Below are positions 8,127-18,116 of a DNA stretch of 38,071 nt, in pieces. This DNA is from Gemmatimonadota bacterium. Lineage in GTDB: Bacteria > Gemmatimonadota > Gemmatimonadetes > JACCXV01 > JAHWKZ01. The stretch covers positions 1 through 38,071 of the forward strand of contig JAICNR010000007.1 of assembly GCA_025931135.1 (NCBI GenBank), read 5' to 3'. The position numbers and the translations under genes are program-made. The notes under the pieces were generated by a model. It saw only the letters and a program-made list of their open reading frames with translations, did not search any database and had not been told where the DNA came from. Position 1 is the stretch's first letter. The number at the start of each line of letters is the position of its first letter.

Positions 8127-10001
8127 TCAGCGTCCGAGAACTTCCAGCGCGACCTCGTAGTGCCCGAACGGCGGCATCACATAGACGCCGCGTACACCGG
8201 GAAGACCGCGGACGCCAGCCAGCGCCTCGCGCGCGATCGCGACGCCCTCAGCTCGCGCCGCGGCCCTGCCCTCCGCCGCCCGCATTCGGGCTCGAACGGC
8301 ATTCGGTATCCGCATGCCGGGAACTTCGTTGTGGAGGAACTCCGCGTTGCGGTAGGAATGGAGCGGCAGGATCCCGACCAGGAGCGGCACGGGCGGCTCG
8401 CCCAGTTCCCCCAGGAATGTCTCGAGCAGCGCGGGATCATAGACCGGCTGGGTCATGGCGAACTCCGCACCGGCTTCGATCTTGCGACGAAAGCGATCCA
8501 GCTCTCGCTGGACGTCGAGGGCTCCCGGATTCACCCCCACTCCGACGTGGAGCGCGAGCGGGATTCCGGTGGGGCGCCCGGCCGCGTCGATACCCCGGCC
8601 CAGCCCCGCCGCCACGCGGGTCAACCCGATCGAGTCCACGTCGAAGACGGCGGTCGGCACCGCGTATTCCCCCGCCTTGGGTGGGTCCCCGGTGATGATC
8701 AGGACGTTCCTCACGTCCAGCGCGTGCGCGGAGAGGAGATCGGCCTGCATGCCGTAGAGATTCCGGTCACGGCAGCAGTAGTGGATGATCGTCTCGATCC
8801 CGGGCACCGCGTCGCGGACCGCGCGGGCGATGACTAGAGGAGTAGGACGCGGAGAGATTCGCGCGTATTCCGGGATGTTCACGGCGTCCACTCCGGACGC
8901 CGCAAGCTGTCGCACGGAGTCGACCAGCTCGTCGAGACGGGCGCTCTTCGGGGGCGTGAGCTCGACCGAGGTCACGAATGTCGATGGATCTGCCATCAGA
9001 CGCGCGATGCGGGTGCGATCCTCGGGCGCCCGCGATCTCCGCTCCTCGACTCGATCGGCCCTCTCTCCTCCCGGCGCCAGACCGCCAGTCCGATGGGGCG
9101 AAAAACCAGCGACTTCGCGGCGCATGTGGCGGACGTGTTCGGGAGTCGTGCCGCAGCAGCCTCCGAGCAACCGGACTCCGGCCTTCACGAACCGCCGTGC
9201 GTACTTCCCGAAATACTCCGCGCTCGCCATGTAGAGAAGCCGACCCTCCACGGATTGCGGCAGACCCGCATTCGGCATCGCGGCGAGGATCGTCTCGGGA
9301 TGTGCCATCCGGGCGACGACCTCCAGCATGGGCTTGGGACCGACCGAGCAGTTCGCTCCGATGACGTCCGCTCCCGCTACGGACAGCCGCTTGACCACGA
9401 TCTCCGGGGTCTCTCCGCCCTGCGTTTCCCCTTCGTCGTTGAATGTCATCATGGCGACGACGGGGACCGCTGCGTCGAGCTTCCGAATGGCTGCGAGCGC
9501 AGCCTCCATCTCGACCAACCAGGGGATGGTCTCTACGACGAATACGTCGATCCCGGCTTCCAGCAGCGCGGCGGCCTGTTCGGCGAAGATCTGCTCCATG
9601 TCGCCGGGCTCGAACTGGCCGGCCACCTGCCCCGCTACCCCGATCGGCCCCATCGAGCCGCCGACCCATGCCTCGTCCCCCGCCGCTTCGCGCACGAGCC
9701 GGACGGCGGCCGAGTTGATTTCCCGGACATGCTCCTCGAGGCCGTGGCCCGCCAATCGCGCGCGGTTGGCGCCAAAGGTGTTCGTCTCGAGCAGCTCCGC
9801 ACCCGCGGCGCGGTATTCCCGATGGACTTCGGAGACCAGCTCCGGGCGGGAGAGGCAAAGGGCGTCGAATGATTGATTGATGAACACGCCGCGCTCGTAG
9901 AGCGCCGTTCCCATGGCGCCGTCGGCGACGACCACGGCCTCGCGCAAACGATCCAGGAAGAGCGTCTCCCGACGCGCGGGAGCGCGGATCGGCGTGATCA
10001 C
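8127..10001 (-). CDS. Bifunctional homocysteine S-methyltransferase / 5,10-methylenetetrahydrofolate reductase
   Basis: About 624 residues, close to the YitJ-type fusion. The N-terminal homocysteine methyltransferase domain has VADGAMGTALYERG, TNTFGANRARL and the zinc cysteines in GANCSVGP and GGCCGTTPEHVR. After a charged linker (about 300-335) the C-terminal part is a MetF-type TIM barrel (SVELTPPK, HYCCRDRNLYGMQADLL, LIITGDPPKAG). The fusion would reduce methylene-THF and methylate homocysteine. The start is chosen at GTG 10001, which has GAGAG ten bases upstream; a TTG at 10010 overlapping the previous stop as TTGA is the alternative. It is tightly packed between the TPR gene and the PHP gene. 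It complements cobalamin-dependent MetH further along. Confidence 0.93.
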   Translation of the reverse strand: MITPIRAPARRETLFLDRLREAVVVADGAMGTALYERGVFINQSFDALCLSRPELVSEVHREYRAAGAELLETNTFGANRARLAGHGLEEHVREINSAAVRLVREAAGDEAWVGGSMGPIGVAGQVAGQFEPGDMEQIFAEQAAALLEAGIDVFVVETIPWLVEMEAALAAIRKLDAAVPVVAMMTFNDEGETQGGETPEIVVKRLSVAGADVIGANCSVGPKPMLEVVARMAHPETILAAMPNAGLPQSVEGRLLYMASAEYFGKYARRFVKAGVRLLGGCCGTTPEHVRHMRREVAGFSPHRTGGLAPGGERADRVEERRSRAPEDRTRIARLMADPSTFVTSVELTPPKSARLDELVDSVRQLAASGVDAVNIPEYARISPRPTPLVIARAVRDAVPGIETIIHYCCRDRNLYGMQADLLSAHALDVRNVLIITGDPPKAGEYAVPTAVFDVDSIGLTRVAAGLGRGIDAAGRPTGIPLALHVGVGVNPGALDVQRELDRFRRKIEAGAEFAMTQPVYDPALLETFLGELGEPPVPLLVGILPLHSYRNAEFLHNEVPGMRIPNAVRARMRAAEGRAAARAEGVAIAREALAGVRGLPGVRGVYVMPPFGHYEVALEVLGR

Positions 10002-10006
10002 AGAAG

Positions 10007-11212
10007 TCAATCTCTCGGGAGGGTGCTGCCGACCTGGCTGAGGATCTCGGCGGCGAGATCGTTCTTGGGGTCGACGAGGAGCATCTCTTCGGCCGCTTTC
10101 CGGGCCGACGAACGGCGACCGGCCTCTACGTGCCACCGCGCCTGGGCCGACAGCGCCTCGAGGACGAGCGAGGCCATCCCGGTCTGACGCGCGGCCTCCG
10201 TCCAGGCGCCATAATGGTCGTCCCGCGCCTTTCCGAAGGCAGCCAGCTTGCGGAAGGCGTCCACCGCTTCCTCCCAGCGACGTTGCGAGCGGAGCCCTTC
10301 GCCGGCCTCGATCAACCAGCTCGCGGCACGCTCGACATCCCCCTCGGATGCCGCTCGCTCCGCATTCGCGACCATCTCGGCGTAGCCTGTCGGCCCGGCG
10401 CGGCCGGACCGGACAGCGTCAGCTTTCTCCGCGGTGTCCGGCGACGCGTCCGAGTAAGTTTCCGTGCTGTCCGCGTAGCTTGTGTGCTCGATCTCGAGCC
10501 CGAGCGGAATCGGCGGCGGTCCGTCGAGGGAGACATCGTCATCGGCGCCGAGCGATTCGGGCGTCTCTGCCAGAGAACGTCGTTCCTCCCGGGAGGGCGG
10601 GAGGGGCTCGGCTCGATCCCCCTGCTCCGCGAGGATATCGGCCACGCGGCGTGCGGCGTCCTGGTCGCCACGCGACTCGTACGCGTGGCGCGCTGCCCGG
10701 TACTCCTCGACGGCGGCATCGCGCTGCCCATTCTCGGCGTACAAGCGGGCGAGCTTCTCGCGCACCAGCGTCCGGTCCGGAGCGATCTTCACGAGTTCAG
10801 CGAGCGCCAGGATGGCGTCCTTCCGCCGACCTGCACGATCCTTGCGGTCGGCGTATGATTCCAGCTCACGCGCCGCGTCCGCGCGGAGGCCCTTCGCCCC
10901 GTAGTAGCGCCCGAGGAGCAGGCCCGACTCCTCGTCCGCGGGCGCATACCGCTGGATTTTCTTGCAGCAGGCGATCGCGTTGTCATACATCCCCTCGCGA
11001 GCGTAGGCCTCGGCTGACTGCCGATAGTGATCGACCGCCGAGTCGAGGTCGCCCTTGTCCAAGTACGCGTCGCCGAGACCGTTCAGGGATGCGGCGGGTG
11101 GCGCGGCGCCCTGGACGTTCGCTTGACGCAGCTCTTCCAGGTAGCGCGCGATCGCCTCGTCGGGGTTGCCGTGCCGCGCCACGCCTCGCGTTTCCTTCTT
11201 GTGCCAGACCAG
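10007..11212 (-). CDS. Tetratricopeptide-repeat protein
   Basis: About 401 residues. TPR units run through the N-terminal half (ASLNGLGDAYLDKGDLDSAV, NAIACCKKIQRYAPADEESG, RTLVREKLARLYAENGQRDA) and return near the C-terminus (GLRSQRRWEEAVDAFRKLAA). Between them lies a low-complexity acidic linker (about 200-290). No signal peptide is seen. The start is unusual: the best ribosome site, AGGAG, precedes a CTG at 11212 by seven bases (product (M)VWHKKETRG). Alternatives are GTG 11182 and ATG 11281, both with poorer sites. The stop is 6 bases before the GTG of the methyltransferase/reductase gene, so the genes are likely co-transcribed. Function unknown beyond protein-protein contacts. Confidence 0.78.
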   Translation of the reverse strand: MVWHKKETRGVARHGNPDEAIARYLEELRQANVQGAAPPAASLNGLGDAYLDKGDLDSAVDHYRQSAEAYAREGMYDNAIACCKKIQRYAPADEESGLLLGRYYGAKGLRADAARELESYADRKDRAGRRKDAILALAELVKIAPDRTLVREKLARLYAENGQRDAAVEEYRAARHAYESRGDQDAARRVADILAEQGDRAEPLPPSREERRSLAETPESLGADDDVSLDGPPPIPLGLEIEHTSYADSTETYSDASPDTAEKADAVRSGRAGPTGYAEMVANAERAASEGDVERAASWLIEAGEGLRSQRRWEEAVDAFRKLAAFGKARDDHYGAWTEAARQTGMASLVLEALSAQARWHVEAGRRSSARKAAEEMLLVDPKNDLAAEILSQVGSTLPRD

Positions 11213-11296
11213 GGGATCGCTCCTTTCTGTGGGGAATCGACAAGATAGGAGCGCTCGATGGGGCTGACAATTCGCGCGCATCGATGCACGCCCCCG

Positions 11297-12583
11297 CTAC
11301 CGCGAAGCGTCGTGCCAGATCCTGCGGCCGGCCCGCACGGTCAGGACGACACGCGGAACCCCATAGTGGTAGGCGAGGTCGCGCACGTCGCCGGCGTCGA
11401 AGACCGTGAGATCTCCGGATGAACCCGGCTCCAGCGACCCCAGGTCGGGTCGCGCGAGCGCGAGGGCGCCGCCATGGGTCACTCCGCGCACGGCCTCCGC
11501 GATCGTGAGTCCCAGATTGAGGCACGCGAGCGGCACCATGAGCGGGAGGTTCTGGGTCATCGAAGAACCGGGGTTGAAGTCCGTGGCCACGGCGAGCGTG
11601 GCACCGGCGTCGGCCAGCGCGCGTCCCGGCGCGTGCCTGCCGAGCTTGAGGAAGAGCGACGTTCCTGGAAGCAGCGTTGCCACCGTAGACGAGGCGGCCA
11701 AGGCGGCGATCCCTGCGGGGTCGATCGCGATCAGATGGTCCGCGCTCGCGGCGCCCAGGCGAGCCGCGAGCGCCGCCCCACCCAGCGGCTGGAATTCCTC
11801 GGCGTGGATCTTGAGGCCCAGGCCCCACCGGGCCGCGGCCGTGAGAATCTCCTCGGCCTCGTCGAGGCGGAACGCGCCTTCGTCGCAGAAGACGTCGCAG
11901 AAGTCTGCCAACCCGTCGGTCGCGACAGCGGGCAGCATCTCGTCGATGACCAGTCGCACGTACGCCGCGCGGTCGGACGCGAACTCGGGGGGGATCGCGT
12001 GCGCTCCGAGGAAGGTGGGGACGAGGCGCGGCAGACCGGGATCCTCCGCCAGCCGGCGAATCGCGCGCAGGGACTTGAGTTCGTCGGCGGCGGTGAGTCC
12101 GTACCCGGACTTGACCTCGACCGTGGTCACGCCGAAGCGCGCGAACTCCGCGATCCGGGGATGTGTGAGTGCGACCAGCTCGTCTTCGTCGCGCGAACGC
12201 AGATCCCGCACGCTGAACAGAATTCCGCCACCCTCGGCCGCGATCTCGCCGTACGTCGCGCCGGAGAGGCGGCGCTCGAACTCGTGGGCGCGAGTGGCTC
12301 CGAAGACGGCATGGGTGTGGGAGTCCACCAGGCCGGGCAGCGCGATGCACCCCGAGGCGTCGAACGCGCGGGGATCGTCGGGGTCGTCGAGCAGCCGGGC
12401 GGCCTCGGGAGGAAGGTCGCGCATGCGGCCCGTGGCGGCGAACCGACCGTTCCGGATCCAGACGTAGGCATCGCCGACGGTAGCGAGGGGATCCGACACG
12501 TCCCCGCGAGAATCGACGAGCTGCGCGAGGCCGTGGACGAGCATCTCGTCGTCTCGGGCCGCGCTCTCCTCCGGCGGCGTCAC
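11297..12583 (-). CDS. hutI: Imidazolonepropionase (histidine degradation)
   Basis: About 428 residues. It hydrolyses 4-imidazolone-5-propanoate to N-formimino-glutamate, the third step of histidine breakdown. Amidohydrolase metal ligands are visible: the HTH pair in [12 protein letters not shown] (about 87), His in [12 protein letters not shown] (about 259) and Asp in [14 protein letters not shown] (about 331). VEVKSGYGL and [10 protein letters not shown] are also typical of HutI. The GTG at 12583 overlaps the hutU stop as GTGA, so it is translationally coupled to hutU; an ATG at 12544 (MLVHGLAQL) is possible instead. No hutH, hutG or hutF is present nearby, so the rest of the pathway must be elsewhere. 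Confidence 0.95.
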   Translation of the reverse strand: MTPPEESAARDDEMLVHGLAQLVDSRGDVSDPLATVGDAYVWIRNGRFAATGRMRDLPPEAARLLDDPDDPRAFDASGCIALPGLVDSHTHAVFGATRAHEFERRLSGATYGEIAAEGGGILFSVRDLRSRDEDELVALTHPRIAEFARFGVTTVEVKSGYGLTAADELKSLRAIRRLAEDPGLPRLVPTFLGAHAIPPEFASDRAAYVRLVIDEMLPAVATDGLADFCDVFCDEGAFRLDEAEEILTAAARWGLGLKIHAEEFQPLGGAALAARLGAASADHLIAIDPAGIAALAASSTVATLLPGTSLFLKLGRHAPGRALADAGATLAVATDFNPGSSMTQNLPLMVPLACLNLGLTIAEAVRGVTHGGALALARPDLGSLEPGSSGDLTVFDAGDVRDLAYHYGVPRVVLTVRAGRRIWHDASR

Positions 12584-14256
12584 GCTCCGATCATCGGGAC
12601 CTTCACGCCCCGCTCGAGCGCGGTCATCCGCGCCCGCTCGTATCCGGCGTCCGCGTGCCGCGCGACCCCGAGGCCGGGATCGTTCGTGAGCACCCGTTCG
12701 AGCCGCATGGCGCCGTCGGCGGTCCCGTCCGCGACCGTGACCTGCCCCGCGTGCAGGCTGAGCCCGATCCCGACGCCCCCACCGTGGTGGAACGAGACCC
12801 AGGAAGCGCCTGACGCGGTGTTCAGGAGCGCGTTCAGGATCGGCCAGTCCGCGATCGCGTCCGAACCGTCCGCCATGTCCTCGGTCTCGCGGTACGGGGA
12901 TGCGACCGATCCCGTGTCGAGGTGGTCGCGTCCGATCACGATCGGCGCTTCGAGCGTGCCGTCGGCGACCATCGCGTTCATCCGCTCCCCGAGGCGCCAG
13001 CGATCGCCGTAGCCCAGCCAGCAGATCCGCGCGGGCAATCCCTGGAACGCGACCCTCTCCGCCGCCAGCCGGATCCATCGCTGGAGCGGCTCGTCGTCGG
13101 GAAAAAGCTCCGCGATCGCGCGGTCGATCGCGGCGATGTCGGCCGACTCGCCGGACAGGGCCGCCCAGCGGAACGGTCCCTTCCCCTCGCAGAACAACGG
13201 GCGGATGTACTCCGGAACGAATCCGGGGATCTCGAACGCGTCGTCGACGCCCGCGTCCAGCGCCTGGCCCCGGATATTGTTTCCGTAGTCGAACGCGACC
13301 GCACCGCCATGCCGTAGGTCCAGCATCGCCCGGCAGTGGATCGCCATCGACTCCATCGCCCGGCGGACATAGTCGTCCGGATCGCGCGCGCGGAGATCAG
13401 CGGCATCTTCCGGTTCGAGGCCGGCGGGCACGTAGCCGTTGAGCGCGTCGTGGGCGCTGGTCTGGTCCGTCAGGACGTCGGGCACCACGTCGCGGCGGAC
13501 GATCTCCGGAAGGACATCGGCGCAGTTGCCGGCCAGCCCCACCGAAACCGCTTCGCCGGCGGCAGTCGCCGCCTCGATCCGCGCGAGCGCGGCGTTCAGG
13601 TCCGGGGCGATCTCGTCCAGATACCGGGAGGCGAGCCGCCGCTCGAGTCGAGCGCGGTCGACATCCACGATCAGACATGCGGCACCGTTCATCGTCGCGG
13701 CGAGCGGCTGCGCGCCGCCCATGCCCCCGCAGCCACCGGTCAGTATCCAGCGCCCCCGCAAACTCCCGCCGAAGTGCCGCGCGGCGACCGCCGCGAACGT
13801 CTCGTAGGTCCCCTGGAGGATCCCCTGGGTGCCGATGTAGATCCACGACCCCGCGGTCATCTGACCGTACATCGTGAGGCCCAGTCCTTCGAGTCGGCGG
13901 AACTCGTCGGACGTGGCCCACCGCGGGACGAGGTTCGCGTTCGCGATCAGGACCCGCGGGGCCATGGGGTGGGTGCGGAAGACGCCGATCGGCTTCCCCG
14001 ACTGGACGCACAACGTCTCGTCGTCGGCCAGCTCCTCGAGCGCCGCCACGAGCGCGGCGTAGCACTCCCAGCTCCGGGCTGCGCGCCCCGAGCCGCCGTA
14101 CACGACGAGCCGCTCGGGATCTTCGGCAACCTCGGGATCGAGGTTGTTCATCAGCATCCGGAGCGCCGCCTCCTGGTGCCACCCCCGGCAGCGGAGCTTC
14201 GTCCCGCGCGGCGCGCGAACCGCGCGGGGACCGGCGATCGAGGTCGGTTGGTGCAT
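12580..14256 (-). CDS. hutU: Urocanate hydratase (histidine degradation)
   Basis: 558 residues, full length for the family. It converts urocanate to imidazolonepropionate using tightly bound NAD+ as an electrophile. The Gly-rich NAD segment is [15 protein letters not shown] (about 170). [26 protein letters not shown] and [18 protein letters not shown] are hallmark blocks, and the conserved Cys region is complete. The ATG has AGGAG five bases upstream. The gene is the first of a hutU-hutI pair and follows the strong terminator of the lipoprotein gene, so it should have its own promoter, which I could not pick out with confidence. No regulator of the HutC type is adjacent. Confidence 0.97.
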   Translation of the reverse strand: MHQPTSIAGPRAVRAPRGTKLRCRGWHQEAALRMLMNNLDPEVAEDPERLVVYGGSGRAARSWECYAALVAALEELADDETLCVQSGKPIGVFRTHPMAPRVLIANANLVPRWATSDEFRRLEGLGLTMYGQMTAGSWIYIGTQGILQGTYETFAAVAARHFGGSLRGRWILTGGCGGMGGAQPLAATMNGAACLIVDVDRARLERRLASRYLDEIAPDLNAALARIEAATAAGEAVSVGLAGNCADVLPEIVRRDVVPDVLTDQTSAHDALNGYVPAGLEPEDAADLRARDPDDYVRRAMESMAIHCRAMLDLRHGGAVAFDYGNNIRGQALDAGVDDAFEIPGFVPEYIRPLFCEGKGPFRWAALSGESADIAAIDRAIAELFPDDEPLQRWIRLAAERVAFQGLPARICWLGYGDRWRLGERMNAMVADGTLEAPIVIGRDHLDTGSVASPYRETEDMADGSDAIADWPILNALLNTASGASWVSFHHGGGVGIGLSLHAGQVTVADGTADGAMRLERVLTNDPGLGVARHADAGYERARMTALERGVKVPMIGA

Positions 14257-14305
14257 CGGTGCTCCTGTGCGGGGGCGGATACGTCGCTTGCCCGAATGTA
14301 AACGA

Positions 14306-14335
14306 AACGGGGGAGGCCGTCTGGCCTCCCCCGTT
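14306..14335 (-). terminator. Strong intrinsic terminator of the PKD lipoprotein gene
   Basis: A perfect 13-base-pair stem (ACGGGGGAGGCC pairing with GGCCTCCCCCGT plus one A-T) closes a four-base loop. On the minus strand it is followed by TTTCGTTT. It lies 22 bases after the stop of the lipoprotein gene and insulates hutU. On the plus strand there is no T-run. Confidence 0.88.
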
Positions 14336-14356
14336 CGTGTGCGGATCAGGTGCCGC

Positions 14357-16399
14357 TCAGTCGGGGGGGCTGACGAGCGTTCCCTGAACCACGCACAGTC
14401 CGCCCAGGGCGCTGAAGCTGAAGCTCCCTTCGAAACCGGTCGCCGGGCTCCCCGGTCCGTTCCCGAACGCGAACTGCTGCGTGATATTCCCCGATGCCGT
14501 GATCGTGGGCGGGTCCGTTCCCGTCTCCAGGACGATCGGACCGTCGAAGATCGCGAGGCCCGAGGGTGACAAGGACGCCACAGGGTCGTCCTGCACGTTC
14601 GGAATGAGGGCGCTGATCCCGAGGGTGGCGCTCTGGGGAGCGCTCTGCGTCACGATCATGTCGCGGATCTGCGACTCTCCCGGCCCCAGCCCCAGCACGC
14701 CCTGACACACGGAGCTGATGAACGTCAGGGTGAAATCCGTCGAATAGGTGCCGCCGACGACCGGAAACGCGGTCACCGTGACCTCAGCCTCGGCAGTCTT
14801 CCCGCCGTCCGTCACCGAAACGGAGACCCCGTAGTCTCCGGGCACGTCCGCGGTGAACGTCGCCTGGGTCTCGTCTCCGCTCAGGACCAGCGAGGCGGCG
14901 CTCCCGTCCGGCGCGTCCAGCGTCCACGTCAGCTCGAGCGGATCACCGTCCGCGTCGGTGAACGCCGCCGTCGCGGTCACGCTGGCCCCCGCCATGACCT
15001 GGGCGCCCCCCGCGATCGTGAGCGTCCCCACGGGCGGATGGTTGAACGGACCGACCGTGAGGGTGGCCGTGTCGGTGGATGTGAACTCTCCGTCGCTGAC
15101 CTCGAGCTGGACCACGTACACCCCTTCGAGACCCGGCGTCAGGCTCGCGGTCGCGCCGGTTGCCCCGACGATCGACACCGTAGATCCCGTCGGTGCGGAG
15201 AGGATGCTCCATGAGAACGTGAGTTCGTCGCCGTCGGGATCGAACGAAGCCGACCCGTCGAGCGTCATGGGGATCGTCTCGGTCCCGTTCAGGTCGAAGC
15301 CCGCGTTCGCCACCGGCGCTCGGTTCATGCCCGGAGCTGTGGCGGTGATCGTGACCTCGTCGACCGCCTGACCGCCGCGCCCGTCGTTGACGGTTACGCG
15401 CAGGACGTAGGCTCCAGCGACGTCGGGAGTGATGGCGACCGCGGGCGTGGTCGTGGCGCTGAGGACCGCCGTGCTTCCGGCCGGGCGACTCTGCACGACC
15501 CACGCGTACGTGAGCGCATCCGCGTCCGGATCCGTGGCCGTCGCGGTAACGTTCGCCGTGCCGCCCAGCGTGATCGATTGATCGATCCCGGCGTCCACCG
15601 AAGGTGCCTGGTTCGCCGCCGCGACCGTGACGCGCACCGTGTCGCGCGCGGCGAGCTCTCCGTCCGAGACGGTGAGCTCGAATTCGTACACCCCCGCAAC
15701 CGTGGGCGTGAACGTCGCTAGCGCCGTTCCGGCTCCCGTCAGGGAGACCGTCACGCCGCTCGGCGAGGACAGGGTCCGCCATTCGAACGCCAGGGGATCG
15801 CCGTCGGGGTCCGTCGACCCTCCTCCCTGGAGCGTGACGGCCGTGCCGGCGTTCGCATTCTGATCCACGCCCGCGTTCGCGTCCGGGGCCTGGTTCGGAG
15901 GCGGACCGTCGTCCTCGACCGCCGCCGCGATGACCGTGAAGTGCGTGACGAAGCCGCGTACGGTGATCCCGGAAGCCGCGATGTCGACGGTGATCCCGGT
16001 GAGCTCATCGAGTCCGGTCGACGTCGTGGCCAGGAGGGTCAGGTCCGTCGGGTCCACTCCCGCGAGAGCGGAGTTGGGCACGAAGACGAACACTTCGACC
16101 GGCAGCTGAAACTGCTGGCCCTCGGGCGTGAACCGATAGGCTTGTCCGATCGCCCCCGCGGCCTGGAGCGCCGCAGGCATGGCGACCGCCGTGACCGTGA
16201 TCGTGACGTTTCCGGACAGCGCGCCTGCGGGGACCGTGACCCCGGCCAAAGTCTGCAGGCGGACGGTTCCACCCGCGACACCGAGGGTACCCGAACCGTC
16301 GTCCCCGCCGGGCCCGATGGGGCCGCCTCCGCCGTCGCCACAGGCGACCGCGAGGCCGAGAGCGAGAACCGCCGTGGAACCGAAGAGACTATGACGCAT
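14357..16399 (-). CDS. Multi-PKD-domain lipoprotein
   Basis: About 680 residues from ATG 16399, which has AGAGGG eight bases upstream (a GTG at 16408 is less likely). The signal peptide ends in a lipobox (LAVAC, Cys20), then a Gly/Asp linker. About 40-165 is a beta-rich ZU5-like region ([20 protein letters not shown]). Four PKD-type Ig folds follow, each opening with [27 protein letters not shown] or NHPPVGT and containing DPDGDPL-like turns. The last 130 or so residues (from [12 protein letters not shown]) form a separate domain that resembles the whole mature part of the next lipoprotein upstream, including two Cys. It is likely anchored to the outer membrane and surface or periplasm exposed. 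Ligand unknown. Confidence 0.87.
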   Translation of the reverse strand: MRHSLFGSTAVLALGLAVACGDGGGGPIGPGGDDGSGTLGVAGGTVRLQTLAGVTVPAGALSGNVTITVTAVAMPAALQAAGAIGQAYRFTPEGQQFQLPVEVFVFVPNSALAGVDPTDLTLLATTSTGLDELTGITVDIAASGITVRGFVTHFTVIAAAVEDDGPPPNQAPDANAGVDQNANAGTAVTLQGGGSTDPDGDPLAFEWRTLSSPSGVTVSLTGAGTALATFTPTVAGVYEFELTVSDGELAARDTVRVTVAAANQAPSVDAGIDQSITLGGTANVTATATDPDADALTYAWVVQSRPAGSTAVLSATTTPAVAITPDVAGAYVLRVTVNDGRGGQAVDEVTITATAPGMNRAPVANAGFDLNGTETIPMTLDGSASFDPDGDELTFSWSILSAPTGSTVSIVGATGATASLTPGLEGVYVVQLEVSDGEFTSTDTATLTVGPFNHPPVGTLTIAGGAQVMAGASVTATAAFTDADGDPLELTWTLDAPDGSAASLVLSGDETQATFTADVPGDYGVSVSVTDGGKTAEAEVTVTAFPVVGGTYSTDFTLTFISSVCQGVLGLGPGESQIRDMIVTQSAPQSATLGISALIPNVQDDPVASLSPSGLAIFDGPIVLETGTDPPTITASGNITQQFAFGNGPGSPATGFEGSFSFSALGGLCVVQGTLVSPPD

Positions 16400-16504
16400 C
16401 GGAAGCACCCTCTGGGGGATGGAAATGGAAGACGCGGGGACTCGTACGCGGCCAACCTTAAGATGACCCCCGCTCCCCGGAGCGTCAACGCCGCTGTCCG
16501 GCCC

Positions 16505-16969
16505 TTACCGCTGGCCGACGATCGTCCCCGTCACCGTGCAGGTCAGCGCGGTGAAGTTGAAGGAGATGTTCATTGCGGTTCCGGCGAATGTCCCGTCGAA
16601 CGTTCCGGTCGCGCTGAACTCGTCGCCGGGCGTCGCGGCGTCCGGGTCGATGACCACGGGGCCCGGACCGAAGTGGAAGGCCCCGGAGCTCGAGAGCGTC
16701 CCCACCGGGTTGCTTGCGAACTCGTCGCGCAGGTCGCTGATGCGGAGCGTGACAGCCGAACCGGACTGGGTGACGACGAGCGCCCCGGTCGTCGAGTCTC
16801 CCGCCGTCACAAGGCCCTGGCATCCGGTCGCCGTGAGCGCCGTGAACGTCGACTGGTACGTACCTGCGACTGCCGGGACGTTGCCGTTCCCCGTCGGTCC
16901 GCCATCGCCTCCGTCGCCGCACGCAGCCAACGCCAGCGCGATCGAGCCCACAACCATCGACTTCCTCAT
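16505..16969 (-). CDS. Small lipoprotein with a two-cysteine beta domain
   Basis: 154 residues. The signal peptide ends in a lipobox (LALAAC, Cys17), followed by a Gly/Asp/Pro linker. The mature domain begins GTYQSTFTALTATGCQG and ends CTVTGTIVGQR; the pattern of alternating hydrophobics suggests an antiparallel beta barrel with one disulphide. It aligns with the C-terminal domain of the neighbouring PKD lipoprotein (shared GTY, CQG, VTQS, LSSSG-like, SATG or SASG, C-V-GT). The ribosome site GAGGAGG lies 3-4 bases before the ATG; an in-frame ATG four codons later is an alternative. No known family was recognised. Confidence 0.82.
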   Translation of the reverse strand: MRKSMVVGSIALALAACGDGGDGGPTGNGNVPAVAGTYQSTFTALTATGCQGLVTAGDSTTGALVVTQSGSAVTLRISDLRDEFASNPVGTLSSSGAFHFGPGPVVIDPDAATPGDEFSATGTFDGTFAGTAMNISFNFTALTCTVTGTIVGQR

Positions 16970-17044
16970 CCGCCTCCTCGCGATCGTGTTACCAGTTCGT
17001 CCCGAATTGAAGGGTCTACCCCCGCCCGCGGGGCGAGGTCCTCA

Positions 17045-18097
17045 CTATCGGAGAACCACCGCGAAGTCTCCGCGGGGCTCCACCACGCCGACCCTGGCCG
17101 CCGCCTTCCAGCCCGCCGCTTGCAGCCGCCGGACCAGATCGTCCGCGCCGGCGGCCGGTACGGCAAGAAGCAGCCCGCCGCTCGTCTGGGGGTCGAACGC
17201 CGCCAGTCGAAGCCCTTCGCTCACGGAGTCGGCGATCCGGGCCTGCGGCTCGAAGTAGCTGCGATTGCTGCGCCCACCACCCGGCACGTGGCCTGCGAGT
17301 CCCAGGTCCAGAACCACCGGGAACAAGGGCAGCGAAGCCGCCTCGAAGGCGAGGGTAACGCCGCTGGCGTCCGCCATGTGCGTGGCGTGCCCCAGCAGGC
17401 CGAAACCGGTCACGTCCGTCGCGCATCGCACGTCCGCCTCGCGCGCGAGATCCGCCGCCCCCGCCGAGAGTCGTTTCATCGACTCGACGGCCGGTTCGAT
17501 CTCGCCGGCGGTGACCGCTCCGTTCTTCAGGGCGGTCGTCAGGATCCCCGTGCCCAGCGCTTTCGTCAAGACCAGAGCGTCTCCCGGCTTCGCCCCGGCG
17601 TTCGTCCAGATGCGGTCCGGGTGGGCGCTTCCCGTCACCGCCAGGCCGTATTTCAGCTCCTCGTCCTGGATCGAGTGGCCGCCGACGATGGCACAACCGG
17701 CTTCGCGACACTTCTCCGCGCCCCCCGCCAGGATCCGCCCGAGGATCGCCGGATCGAGCCCGGACGGAGGCCAGCACACCAGCGCCAGCGCCGTGCGGGG
17801 GGTTCCGCCCATCGCATAGACATCGGAGAGCGCGTTCGCCGCCGCGATCTGTCCGAAATCCCAGGGATCGTCGACGACCGGGGTGAAGAAATCCACCGTC
17901 TGTATGAGCGCGAGGTCGGGCGCGATTCGGTACACGCCCGCATCGTCGAACGTGTGAGCGTCGACGAGCACGTTCGGATCCCGGGGCGCCTCGGGCACGG
18001 CTTCCAGTGCTCTATGCAAGTCCGCCGGACTCAGCTTCGACGCTCAACCCGCGCACCGCACCTTCTCGGTGAGCTTCGTGATCTCTTCGCGCGTCAA
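17045..18097 (-). CDS. selD: Selenide, water dikinase (selenophosphate synthetase), probable selenoprotein
   Basis: The protein makes selenophosphate from selenide and ATP. With translation from TTG 18097 (GGGAGGAA five bases upstream) it has 350 residues, matching SelD. This requires reading an in-frame TGA (18046-18044) as selenocysteine 18, in the context VRCAG-U-ASKLSP. The catalytic position is Cys or Sec in the family, with Lys three residues later, as here. Without readthrough the protein would start near TTG 18019 and lack the catalytic residue. Other motifs: TVDFFTPVVDDPWDFG, GGHSI, ATDVTGFGLLGH and DPQTSGGLLLA. A hairpin follows the TGA at SECIS distance. It lies 19 bases after ridA. 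The SelD identity is certain; Sec insertion is strongly inferred. Confidence 0.93.
18019..18031 (-). promoter_or_regulatory. Putative bacterial SECIS hairpin downstream of the selD TGA
   Basis: On the minus strand AGTCC (18031-18027) pairs with GGACT (18023-18019) around the loop GGC. An extra GC/GC pair (18035-18034 with 18017-18016) lies below a small internal loop. The apical loop begins 17 bases after the TGA and has G in its first two positions, which fits the general bacterial SECIS rules I know. The stem is short, so folding should be tested. Confidence 0.6.
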
Positions 18098-18116
18098 CGC
18101 CGTTCCTCCCGACCGT

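Noticed and set aside
11297-14256. A broken histidine-utilisation operon, since hutH is missing.
   Set aside because: hutU and hutI are both intact, and hut genes are often dispersed. Absence from the window does not show loss.
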